From assembly GCF_900111125.1 (NCBI RefSeq), contig NZ_FOGE01000026.1, positions 1 through 62,663 of the forward strand: a stretch of 62,663 nucleotides of DNA. The letters run 5' to 3'. How positions within the stretch are numbered: the first letter of the stretch is position 1; each line of letters starts with the position of its first letter. Both the position numbers and the translations under genes were made by a program. This document shows, in pieces, positions 35,589 to 43,315 of this stretch. This DNA is from Sphingobium sp. YR768 (GTDB lineage Bacteria; Pseudomonadota; Alphaproteobacteria; Sphingomonadales; Sphingomonadaceae). Under the pieces are notes generated by a model. The model was not told where the DNA came from. It saw nothing but the letters and a program-made list of their open reading frames with translations, and did no database searches.

Positions 35589-35665
35589 TGGCGACCCCGA
35601 CAGGATTCGAACCTGTGACCATCCGCTTAGAAGGCGGATGCTCTATCCAACTGAGCTACGGGGCC
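35589..35665 (-). tRNA. tRNA-Arg (anticodon TCT)
   Basis: The minus strand gives a 77-base cloverleaf: acceptor GGCCCCG pairing with CGGGGTC (one G-T), D-arm AGCTCAGTTGGATAGAGC, anticodon loop CTTCTAA (TCT), T-arm CAGGTTCGAATCCTG, and an encoded CCA end. Confidence 0.95.
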
Positions 35666-35726
35666 GTGCGGATGCCGCGATAGCGGGCGTGGAGCCCGCT
35701 TGCAATCGCCTGTCTGCGCGATAAGC

Positions 35727-36455
35727 ATGACCGCCATGAGCGAAGGGGCCATTCATAAGATCGACGCAGCGGCGCTGGGTACGCGCCCCTTGCGCTATTA
35801 CGACTTCTTCATGGCGGCCTTCGTCGCCATATTGCTGCTGTCCAACCTGATCGGCGCGGCGAAGCTGTCGACATTGGGCGGCTTCACCTTTGGCGCAGGC
35901 ATTCTCTTCTTTCCGCTCGGCTATGTGCTGGGTGACGTGCTGACCGAAGTCTATGGCTATGCCCGCGCGCGGCGCTGCGTCTGGGTGGGCTTTGCGGCGA
36001 TGCTGTTCATGGCTTTCATGAGTTGGGTGGTGGTCGCTCTGCCTCCGGCGGACGGCTGGCCCGACCAGAAAGCCTATGAAGCGGTGTTTGGCAGCACCTG
36101 GCGGATCGTCTTTGCGTCGGTCTGCGCCTTCTGGGCCGGCGAATTCGCCAACAGCTTCGTCCTCGCCAAGATGAAATTGCTGACGCAGGGACGGCATCTG
36201 TGGATGCGCACCATCGGCTCGACCATCGTGGGGCAGGGCGTCGACAGCCTGCTTTTCTATCCCCTCGCTTTCTATGGTGACTGGACCAATGCGCAGGTGC
36301 TGACCGTCATGGTCACCAATTGGGCGATGAAGGTCGGCTGGGAAGCGATCCTGACGCCGGTCACCTATGCCATGGTCGCCTTCGTCAAGCGACGCGAAGG
36401 GCTGGATATCTATGATTCCGGTACGGATTTCACGCCGTTCAAGACTAGCATCTGA
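35727..36455 (+). CDS. Queuosine precursor transporter, YhhQ family
   Basis: This 242-residue protein has about six membrane helices and the VUT/YhhQ pattern: FFMAAFVAILLLSNLIGAAKLSTLGGFTFGAGILFFPLGYVLGDVLTEVYGY and GQGVDSLLFYPLAFYG. YhhQ imports queuosine precursors (preQ0/preQ1). The first two Met codons (35727 and 35736) are both possible starts. No preQ1 riboswitch-like element is seen upstream. Confidence 0.9.
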   Translation: MTAMSEGAIHKIDAAALGTRPLRYYDFFMAAFVAILLLSNLIGAAKLSTLGGFTFGAGILFFPLGYVLGDVLTEVYGYARARRCVWVGFAAMLFMAFMSWVVVALPPADGWPDQKAYEAVFGSTWRIVFASVCAFWAGEFANSFVLAKMKLLTQGRHLWMRTIGSTIVGQGVDSLLFYPLAFYGDWTNAQVLTVMVTNWAMKVGWEAILTPVTYAMVAFVKRREGLDIYDSGTDFTPFKTSI

Positions 36456-36519
36456 GAAATTTTACGGAAATGCAGCAACGGTAAAGCCTCTATTTACGGA
36501 TTGGCCTCCAAGAGGGGGC

Positions 36520-37473
36520 ATGAGCAGGCAGTCCCACCGGCATTTTTCGAATAATGACAATCATCGGCCGGTTTCAGACCTTTCGCCAATCGATAGGAGC
36601 ATGGCGGCGGCGCTCGCACTGGCGCAGCGCCGGTTCGAGGCAACCTTTCTCCACGCGCCGGTCGGCATCGCCCATGTCGGGCTGGATGGCCGCTTCCTGC
36701 TGGTCAATCCGCGCTTCTGCGCGATCAGCGGCTATGATGCCGATACGCTGATTCGCACCGGTTTTCAGCAGATCACCCATCCCGATGATCTGAACGCGGA
36801 CGAAGCGCTGCTGGCGCGCCTCAACAGTGGAGAGATACCGCGCTACTCCATGGAAAAACGTTATGTCCGGGCGGACGGGGCGATCATCTGGATCAACCTG
36901 ACCGTCGCGATGGCGCGGGATGAGGCGGATCAGCCCGAATTTTATGTCGCCGTGATCGAGGATCTGTCGGACCTGCGGCAGGCCAGTTTCGAGGCGCTGC
37001 ATGATGCGTTGACCGGATTGCTCAACCGCCGCGGCTTTGCCTGCCGGGCGCGGGACATGCTGGCCGATGCCGGGCAGCAGGGGCGCAGCGTCAGCCTCCT
37101 CTACCTCGATCTGGATGGCTTCAAGCAGTTGAACGACAAATATGGCCATGCTGCCGGCGACGGCTGTCTGGTCGATGTCGGCCAGTTGCTGAAGGATCAG
37201 GCCTGTCCCGGCGATATCGTCGCGCGCATCGGCGGGGACGAATTTCTGCTGCTCGCCACCGAATGGGACCATCAGCCGGTGTCGGATAGTGCCGAGGCGA
37301 TACGGCTGGCGCTGGCCACCTATGGCATGGGGATCAGCGGCAGCTTTGGCATCGTCACGACCGACCTGCCCGATCCGGCCGATCTCGACCGGCTGATCGC
37401 CTGCGCCGACGATGCGATGCGCACCGCCAAGCGCGCCGGCAAAAACCGGCTATGCGGCGCCGCCTTCATCTGA
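36520..37473 (+). CDS. PAS-GGDEF diguanylate cyclase
   Basis: This 317-residue protein is soluble. A PAS domain (about 30-145: FEATFLHAPVGIAHVGLDGRFLLVNPRFCAISGYDADTL ... VAVIEDLSDLRQ) is followed by a GGDEF domain with the intact GGDEF motif. The feedback site normally RxxD is degenerate here (CPGD), so product inhibition may be lost. The ATG at 36520 follows AGAGGGGG directly; an ATG at 36601 is an alternative. The 3' end overlaps the convergent truA gene by 24 bases. Confidence 0.88.
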   Translation: MSRQSHRHFSNNDNHRPVSDLSPIDRSMAAALALAQRRFEATFLHAPVGIAHVGLDGRFLLVNPRFCAISGYDADTLIRTGFQQITHPDDLNADEALLARLNSGEIPRYSMEKRYVRADGAIIWINLTVAMARDEADQPEFYVAVIEDLSDLRQASFEALHDALTGLLNRRGFACRARDMLADAGQQGRSVSLLYLDLDGFKQLNDKYGHAAGDGCLVDVGQLLKDQACPGDIVARIGGDEFLLLATEWDHQPVSDSAEAIRLALATYGMGISGSFGIVTTDLPDPADLDRLIACADDAMRTAKRAGKNRLCGAAFI

Positions 37474-38211
37474 CGGATAGGTCGCCCGCACGAAATAGAG
37501 CCCGTCTGGCGGGGCGTTGAGGCCCAGCGCCGCCCGATCCTTCGCCTCCAGCGCATCGCGCAGGTCATCGGCGGACCAGCGCCCCATGCCGACCATCGCC
37601 AGACAGCCGACCATCGAGCGCACCTGATGATGCAGGAAGGATCGCGCCGCCGCATGGATGGCGATGCGGTCGCCATCGCGTTCGACATCCAGCCGGTCCA
37701 GCGACTTGACGGGGCTGTGTGCCTGACAATGGGCGGACCGGAAGGTGGTGAAGTCATGCCGCCCGACCAATATCTGCGCCGCATCCTGCATCGCCCCGGC
37801 GTCGAGCGGCTGGATGACCCGCCATGCCAGTCCGGTTTCGAACGTCAGCGGCGCGCGGCGATTGGCGATGCGATAGACATAGGACCGACCGATGCAGGAG
37901 AAACGGGCATGCCAGTCGTCCGCCACCTGCTCGCACGCCAGGATCGCGACCGGATTGGGCCGCATCTTCGCGTTGATCGCCTCCATCAGGCGGAAGGGGT
38001 CTATCGGCTTGTCCACCTCCGCATGGGCGCGCATCGCCAGGCCGTGGACGCCCGCATCGGTGCGCCCGGCGGCATGAATGACGGCGCGTTCGCCCGTGAC
38101 CGCGAAGATCGCATCCTCGATCGTCTGCTGCACGCTGGGGCCATGCGCCTGCCGCTGCCAGCCCATAAAGGGGCGGCCGTCAAATTCGACGGTGAAGGCG
38201 AAACGGGTCAT
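37450..38211 (-). CDS. truA: tRNA pseudouridine(38-40) synthase TruA
   Basis: This 253-residue enzyme makes pseudouridine in the anticodon stem-loop of many tRNAs. It has the catalytic Asp52 in the motif GRTDAGVHG, the FDGRPFMGWQRQ N-terminus and the RSFLHHQVRSMVG segment. Length and motifs match the family. It is 141 bases downstream of fmt, separated by a palindromic repeat pair. Confidence 0.96.
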   Translation of the reverse strand: MTRFAFTVEFDGRPFMGWQRQAHGPSVQQTIEDAIFAVTGERAVIHAAGRTDAGVHGLAMRAHAEVDKPIDPFRLMEAINAKMRPNPVAILACEQVADDWHARFSCIGRSYVYRIANRRAPLTFETGLAWRVIQPLDAGAMQDAAQILVGRHDFTTFRSAHCQAHSPVKSLDRLDVERDGDRIAIHAAARSFLHHQVRSMVGCLAMVGMGRWSADDLRDALEAKDRAALGLNAPPDGLYFVRATYPSDEGGAA

Positions 38212-38220
38212 GCCTTTTCT

Positions 38221-38340
38221 CCCCTCCCTTTCAGGGAGGGGCCGGGGGTGGGTGCGATTGCGTCAGCAATCGCCAGACGGCCGTGGTGGCAGGCTCGCTT
38301 TGCTCGCAACCCACCCCAACCCCTCCCTGAAAGGGAGGGG
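38221..38340. repeat. 21-bp inverted repeat pair between fmt and truA
   Basis: A 21-base arm (38221-38241, starting CCCCTCCCTTTCAGG) and its perfect reverse complement (38320-38340) bound a spacer. Each arm can also form its own small hairpin, because CCCTCCC faces GGGAGGG. The gap between fmt and truA consists almost entirely of this element. Confidence 0.85.
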
Positions 38341-38352
38341 CTATAGGAATAG

Positions 38353-39261
38353 TCACCCATCCACCCGGCTCCCGGCGGGCATGGCAAATCCACGCAGCAA
38401 TTCGCCCGGCGTCATCGCGCCCTTGCCCGCCCGCTGGATCAGCGTCGGGCGGATCGCGTCATGGCCGCAGCCGATCAGCAGGCTGTCGTCCAGCAATGCG
38501 CCCGCCGCCCCGGCATGATGTTCGACATGGGCGGCCAGGATACGGAAACGCTCGCCCTGATATTCGAAAAAGGCGCCGGGGAAGGGATTGAAGGCCCGAA
38601 CGAGCCGTTCGACCTGATGCGCGCCCTTGCCGAAATCGATGCGCGATTCCGCCTTGTCGATCTTGGCGGCATAGGTGACGCCCTCGTCGGGCTGCACCAT
38701 GGGCGGGTGCAGCGATATATCGTCCAGCACTTCTACCATCAGTTCCGCACCGGCCTGCGCCAGTTCGGCGGTCAGCGCGCCGGCGGTCTTGCCCTCGACG
38801 GGGGTGACATGCTTGGCGCGCATCGGGCCGGTGTCCAGCCCCGCCTCCATATCCATGATGGTGACGCCGGTGACATTGTCGCCCGACAGGATCGCCCGCT
38901 GGATCGGCGCCGCCCCGCGCCAGCGCGGCAGCAGGGAGGCGTGGATATTCATGCAGCCATGGCGCGGCGCGGCCAGCACGGCGCGCGGCAGGATCAGCCC
39001 ATAGGCGGCGACCACCGCGACATCGGCGTCCAGCGCGGCGAAGGCGGCCTGCACCTCGGCATCCTTCAGCGAAACCGGGGTGCGGACCTCTATGCCCAGT
39101 TCCTCCGCCCGCAGATGCACGGGGGAGGGGCGCAGCGCCTTGCCGCGACCGGCGGGGCGGGGCGGCTGGCTATAGACCGCAATGACGTCATGACCTGCCT
39201 TCACCAGCGCGTCGAGCGCAGGAACGGCGAAATCGGGGGTGCCCATATAGATGATACGCAT
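38353..39261 (-). CDS. fmt: Methionyl-tRNA formyltransferase
   Basis: This 302-residue enzyme formylates the initiator Met-tRNA with 10-formyl-tetrahydrofolate. It shows MRIIYMGTPDFAVPALDAL, the active-site region MNIHASLLPRWRGAAPIQRAI, and TGVTIMDMEAGLDTGPM. I chose the ATG at 39261; the upstream part of the frame has composition unlike Fmt. It is divergent from recR across a region holding a long palindrome. No peptide deformylase (def) gene is next to it. Confidence 0.96.
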   Translation of the reverse strand: MRIIYMGTPDFAVPALDALVKAGHDVIAVYSQPPRPAGRGKALRPSPVHLRAEELGIEVRTPVSLKDAEVQAAFAALDADVAVVAAYGLILPRAVLAAPRHGCMNIHASLLPRWRGAAPIQRAILSGDNVTGVTIMDMEAGLDTGPMRAKHVTPVEGKTAGALTAELAQAGAELMVEVLDDISLHPPMVQPDEGVTYAAKIDKAESRIDFGKGAHQVERLVRAFNPFPGAFFEYQGERFRILAAHVEHHAGAAGALLDDSLLIGCGHDAIRPTLIQRAGKGAMTPGELLRGFAMPAGSRVDG

Positions 39262-39284
39262 GATGATCTTTATCCGGTTCCGCA

Positions 39285-39354
39285 CCGGCCCGCCCCGCCA
39301 CCCGGCCACCCATATGATACTGCCGTTGGGTGGCCGGGTGGGGGAGCGGGCCGG
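39285..39354. repeat. Long palindrome in the fmt-recR divergent promoter region
   Basis: The arms CCACCCGGCCACCCA (39298-39312) and TGGGTGGCCGGGTGG (39327-39341) are perfect; outer arms CCGGCCCGC (39285) and GCGGGCCGG (39346) extend the stem after a 4-base mismatch on each side. It is not A/T-rich and has no poly-T, so it is not a typical terminator. Confidence 0.8.
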
Positions 39355-39443
39355 CACCGCATCCGAAATGCGTCGAAGGCGCATTTCCAAAGAAGCTCCT
39401 CAAAGCTCTTGTCGGGATGACATGCAACCCCTTATCTCACGAT

Positions 39444-40040
39444 ATGGCCTCACCAGAAATCGAAGCATTGACCCAAGCGCTGTCCCGCCTGCCTGGACTT
39501 GGCCCCCGTTCGGCGCGCCGCGCGGTGCTGCATCTGCTCAAGCGGCGCGAGGGCGCGATGGAGCCGCTGCTGCGCGCGCTGGAGGCGGTGAACGAACGGC
39601 TCGTCACCTGCCATGTCTGCGGCAATGTGGACACGGTCGATCCCTGCGGCATCTGCACCGACCATCGCCGCGATCCGCGCGCGCTGTGCGTGGTGGAGGA
39701 TGTGTCGGACCTCTGGGCGCTCGACAAGTCGCGCCTCTTCCCCGGCCGCTTCCATGTGCTGGGCGGTCGCCTGTCTGCGCTGGAGGGGGTGCGGCCCGAA
39801 GACCTGACCATCGACGCGCTGGTCGCCCGGCTGGAACAGGGCGGCGTGGACGAAGTGGTGCTGGCGATGAACGCCACGCTGGAGGGGCAGACCACCGCCC
39901 ATTATCTGGCGGAACGGCTGGAGCGCTTCCCGATCCGCCTGACCCAGCTCGCCCATGGCGTGCCGGTCGGCGGCGAACTGGATTATCTGGACGAAGGCAC
40001 GCTGGCGCAGGCGCTGCGGGCGAGGCGACCGGTGGGCTGA
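39444..40040 (+). CDS. recR: Recombination protein RecR
   Basis: This 198-residue protein takes part in RecFOR recombinational repair by loading RecA at gaps. It has an N-terminal helix-hairpin-helix (LSRLPGLGPRSARRAVLHLL), the zinc Cys set CHVCGNVDTVDPCGIC, and a Toprim-type segment LCVVEDVSDLWALD. I chose the ATG at 39444, which follows TCACGAT; earlier in-frame Met residues lie in a palindrome-derived leader. It is complete. dnaX and the YbaB gene, its common partners, are not in the window. Confidence 0.95.
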   Translation: MASPEIEALTQALSRLPGLGPRSARRAVLHLLKRREGAMEPLLRALEAVNERLVTCHVCGNVDTVDPCGICTDHRRDPRALCVVEDVSDLWALDKSRLFPGRFHVLGGRLSALEGVRPEDLTIDALVARLEQGGVDEVVLAMNATLEGQTTAHYLAERLERFPIRLTQLAHGVPVGGELDYLDEGTLAQALRARRPVG

Positions 40041-40676
40041 TCCAGCCCGCGTCCAATAGGCCCGCGTCCAATAGGATAGTCCGAAGTTCACAATGTCGTC
40101 GGGCATAAGTGCCTGTTTTGCACCCGGAACGCGCCTGTGACGCGCCGGATAGGCACCGGTAACGCCACAGGGGCGGGTTTCGGAACGCGCCTGCCGCGCG
40201 TCTGCGGCGCACCGCCGACGCGGCAGGCCTGCGCCATGTAAGCGCCATTTCCGCGTCACGGGCGCGCGGGCCGCTGGGTGAGGGCGAAGCAAATCGGTTC
40301 CGGACCATGCCCCGAAAGGAATCAGAAAAGGGACGGATAGGAAAGGTTGGGGGCGGGGGAGGCGGCAGGGGCAGGGCTCTGATAAAAGCGTCGCGGGAAT
40401 GACGTACTTGGGTGGAGAGCGGAATGTCGGCTTCCGAGAATGTGCGGGCCAATAGCTGCCGTAATGAAGTGACGAAAAACCCTGCATTTGGGGTTGTCGC
40501 GCATTCGTCCAATCCGACGGCGTTTTCCGGCATCAAATCAGGATGAACGGAGTGGCAATCAAGCCTCGGGAAAACGAGCGGGACAATCAGGCCATTGGCA
40601 ACGCCCTGATGCGGCATGCTGGCCGTGGACAGATAACTGAATTGCAGACTTCGGATGCATCGACCATAAGTGTTCA
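40041..40676. other. 636-bp gap with hairpin and tandem repeat
   Basis: No convincing gene lies here on either strand. It holds a 15-bp tandem repeat at 40046-40075 and a strong hairpin at 40189-40228: GCCTGCCGCG with CGCGGCAGGC, inner GCGGC/GCC pairing. Large minus-strand frames crossing it have Arg/Pro-rich, repeat-like translations and are probably non-coding. From about 40430 the sequence becomes less GC-rich. Confidence 0.5.
40046..40075. repeat. Tandem 15-bp repeat (two copies)
   Basis: The unit CCCGCGTCCAATAGG occurs twice without interruption, directly 5 bases after the recR stop. Both copies are identical. Confidence 0.9.
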
Positions 40677-41114
40677 ATGCGGTTGATCGTGGTAATGTCA
40701 CTCGCCCCATGGGCTCTGGTAAATGTGCAGCCTGCGTCCGCTACACAGATACTCAACGAGCAAGACCGTGCCGTTGTCTGTGCAGTCAGCGAAGTTGCAC
40801 TTTCGACCTTGAAATTCATAAGTCAAGACATTGATGGCGGTGCCAAAAATACGATTGTGCGTCTCCAACAAGAGGCAGGCGGATATACGCAATTGCCGAA
40901 AAAGATCAGGTGTGGAAAGAAAGTCATAAGGCTCGTTGCACGTCGCTACGGGACTTACATGGATGCATTTATCCTTTCACGGAATGGGAACGAGATTGTA
41001 ATCTCGGGTGGTTATCAAGCAAGCTCACTGGACGGTGCTAGTGGTGACTGCCTATTTCGTCTCAGCGGAGGGGAATGGCACAATGTGGCTTGCCGTATCC
41101 ACACAGTGTCGTAG
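40677..41114 (+). CDS. Exported orphan protein
   Basis: This 145-residue protein has an export signal (MRLIVVMSLAPWALVNVQPASA) and about four Cys in the rest (AVVCAVSEV, KIRCGKKV, GDCLFRLSGG, VACRIHTVS), which could form disulfides. No family is recognised. The gene is clearly less GC-rich than its neighbours, with codons such as ATA, TTG and CAA uncommon in the window, which suggests recent acquisition. It stands alone with no near partner in the same direction. Confidence 0.5.
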   Translation: MRLIVVMSLAPWALVNVQPASATQILNEQDRAVVCAVSEVALSTLKFISQDIDGGAKNTIVRLQQEAGGYTQLPKKIRCGKKVIRLVARRYGTYMDAFILSRNGNEIVISGGYQASSLDGASGDCLFRLSGGEWHNVACRIHTVS

Positions 41115-41257
41115 CCGCCGCTCGTCGTCGCGACCGCCTTCATGTCGGGAAATCAGGTGCTCCCGTAAACGTCAGCTTCCGAGCATCGCGCATTCCCCAA
41201 TAAATGACCACCGTTGGTCGCCACCAGTCGTCCCGCGCCTCGCCCGCATCCCTTCAC

Positions 41258-42463
41258 CTACTCATGCCGCAACGCATCGATCGGGTTGAGCGCCGCCGCC
41301 CTGCGGGCCGGGAAATAGCCGAACACCACGCCGATCGCGGCCGAGAAGAGGAAGGCGATGGCGTTGACCTTCACGTCGAACAGGAAGGGCACCTGCATCA
41401 GCGGCGCGATGGCGACGGAGGCGATCAGCGCCAGGAACAGGCCGATCAGGCCGCCCAGACAGGATAGCACGATCGCCTCCACAAGGAATTGCATCAGCAC
41501 CTCGCGCGCGACCGCGCCGATGGCGAGGCGGATGCCGATTTCCCGCGTCCGCTCCGTCACCGACACCAGCATGATGTTCATGATGCCGATCCCGCCGACC
41601 AGCAGCGATATCGCCGCCACCGCGCCGACGATCTGGGTCAGGATGGTGGTCGTGCCGGTCAGCGTGTCGCTGATCTGCTTGGTGTCGAAGACGTTGAAAT
41701 TGTCCTGATCGCCCGCCTTGATCTTGCGCCGCTCGCGCATCAGTTCCTCAAGGCTGGCCTGCACCGTGCTGGTGTCATAGGCGTCGTCCACCGCGACCAT
41801 GATCTGGCTGATGTCGCGGTCGCCGGTGAAGCGGCGCTGCACGAACTTGATTGGCATGACCACGACATCGTCCTGATCGCCAAAGCCGCCCTGACCGCGC
41901 GTGGCGAGCACGCCCACGACCTGACAGGATACGCCCTTGATCCGCATCCGCTGGCCGACTGGCTCGGTGCCCTGGAACAGGTTGGTGCGCACCGTATTGC
42001 CGATGATGCAGACGGATTTGCCCGCTTCCTCTTCGTCGGGCAGGAACAGGCGGCCGTCCGCCACCTTCCACTGCTGCACCTCCGAATAGGCGGAGGTGGT
42101 GCCATAGACGGTGGTCGACCAGTTATTGCCTTCATAGATGGCGGTGCCGCTCGACTGCACCACCGGCGCCACGGCGCGCACGCCGGTCAGCTGGTTTTCG
42201 ATGGCGGTCAGGTCGCGTTCCTTGAAGTCCGGCGGCCTGGGACCGCCGCCGCCCCGGCCGAAGCCCTGACCCGGCCGCAATTGCAGCACATTGGCGCCCA
42301 GCGAACTAATCTGTTCGCGCACGGCCGCAGTCGCGCCATTGCCCAGCGTCACCATGGTGACGACCGCGGCCACGCCGATGATGATGCCCAGCGTGGTGAG
42401 GAAACTGCGCAGCTTGTGCCGGTTGATCGCGCGAAAGGCGAGGATGACTGTAGTGCCTAGCAC
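41258..42463 (-). CDS. MacB-type ABC transporter permease
   Basis: This 401-residue protein has a MacB periplasmic core and FtsX-like membrane domain: an N-terminal helix (AFRAINRHKLRSFLTTLGIIIGVAAVVTM), a large periplasmic part, and a C-terminal three-helix block (LLVGGIGIMNIMLVSVTERTREIGIR ... FPARRAAALNPIDALRHE). Unlike MacB it lacks the ATPase, which is encoded next door. It couples ATP hydrolysis to substrate transfer across the envelope. It is downstream of the ATPase, with a palindromic repeat between. Confidence 0.92.
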   Translation of the reverse strand: MLGTTVILAFRAINRHKLRSFLTTLGIIIGVAAVVTMVTLGNGATAAVREQISSLGANVLQLRPGQGFGRGGGGPRPPDFKERDLTAIENQLTGVRAVAPVVQSSGTAIYEGNNWSTTVYGTTSAYSEVQQWKVADGRLFLPDEEEAGKSVCIIGNTVRTNLFQGTEPVGQRMRIKGVSCQVVGVLATRGQGGFGDQDDVVVMPIKFVQRRFTGDRDISQIMVAVDDAYDTSTVQASLEELMRERRKIKAGDQDNFNVFDTKQISDTLTGTTTILTQIVGAVAAISLLVGGIGIMNIMLVSVTERTREIGIRLAIGAVAREVLMQFLVEAIVLSCLGGLIGLFLALIASVAIAPLMQVPFLFDVKVNAIAFLFSAAIGVVFGYFPARRAAALNPIDALRHE

Positions 42464-42481
42464 GGGCTGTAATCCCTAAAT

Positions 42482-42578
42482 CCGTTCGGGCTGAGCGAAG
42501 TCGAAGCCTTTGCCTGAGTGTAGCGAAGGCGCTTCACTGCGTTCAGCGATGCCCTTCGACTTCGCTCAGGGCGAACGG
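42482..42578. repeat. CCGTTCGGGCTGAGC palindromic repeat, copy 1
   Basis: Arms of 25 bases (left 42482-42506; right 42554-42578, reading CTTCGACTTCGCTCAGGG then CGAACGG) are near-perfect inverted repeats. A second copy is at 59495-59591. The element lies between the MacB permease and ATPase genes. Confidence 0.85.
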
Positions 42579-42593
42579 TCATTGTGACCACCC

Positions 42594-43310
42594 TCACGCC
42601 GTCACCCCCGCTTCGATGCTTTCGACCAGCCCGTCGCGGAAATGGACGATGGTGCGGGCATAGGCGGCCATGTCCGGCTCATGCGTCACCATCAGCACGG
42701 TGATGCCGCTATTCCTGTTGAGGTCGGTCAGCAATTCCATGATCTCGATCGAGCGCTGCGAATCGAGATTGCCGGTCGGCTCGTCCGCCACCAGCACATC
42801 GGGCTGGGTCACGATGGCGCGGGCGATGGCGACGCGCTGCTGCTGCCCGCCGGAGAGTTCGGCCGGGGTATGATCCCACCAGTCCTTGAGGCCCACCTTG
42901 TCCAGCGCGGCCATGCCCATTTCATAACGCAGCTTCTTGTCCTCACCGCGATAGAGCAGGGGCAGTTCGACATTCTCCAGCGCGGTCGTGCGCGACAGCA
43001 GGTTGAACCCCTGAAACACGAAGCCCAGATAGCGGCGGCGCAGCAGCGCCCGCTGGTCGCGGTCCAGTGTCTCCACATGATGACCCTTGAACAAATAGGT
43101 GCCGCCAGACGGCACGTCGAGGCAGCCGAGGATGTTCATCGTTGTCGACTTGCCCGAACCGGACGGTCCCATGACGGCGACGAAATCGCCCTGCTGGATG
43201 TCGAGGTCCACGCCCTTGAGCGCCTGAAACGCGGTCGGCCCTTCGCCATATATCTTGGTGACGCCCCTTAAGGAGATAATGGGCAGGGAGATGATGGGAT
43301 CGGCAGCCAT
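42594..43310 (-). CDS. MacB-type ABC transporter ATPase
   Basis: This 238-residue ATPase has Walker A GPSGSGKST, Q-loop, signature LSGGQQQR and Walker B VLVADEPTGNLD, followed by a typical H-loop (VTHEPDMA). It belongs to the MacB/LolD group and should energise the adjacent permease. The start MAADPIISLPIISLRGVTKIYGEGP is normal. It follows the periplasmic adaptor gene directly (5-base gap). Confidence 0.95.
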   Translation of the reverse strand: MAADPIISLPIISLRGVTKIYGEGPTAFQALKGVDLDIQQGDFVAVMGPSGSGKSTTMNILGCLDVPSGGTYLFKGHHVETLDRDQRALLRRRYLGFVFQGFNLLSRTTALENVELPLLYRGEDKKLRYEMGMAALDKVGLKDWWDHTPAELSGGQQQRVAIARAIVTQPDVLVADEPTGNLDSQRSIEIMELLTDLNRNSGITVLMVTHEPDMAAYARTIVHFRDGLVESIEAGVTA

Positions 43311-43315
43311 GGCGA

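Noticed and set aside
39604..40710. Minus-strand frame across the recR 3' end and the following gap
   Set aside because: Low-complexity Arg/Pro-rich translation including an eight-Pro run; overlaps recR antisense.
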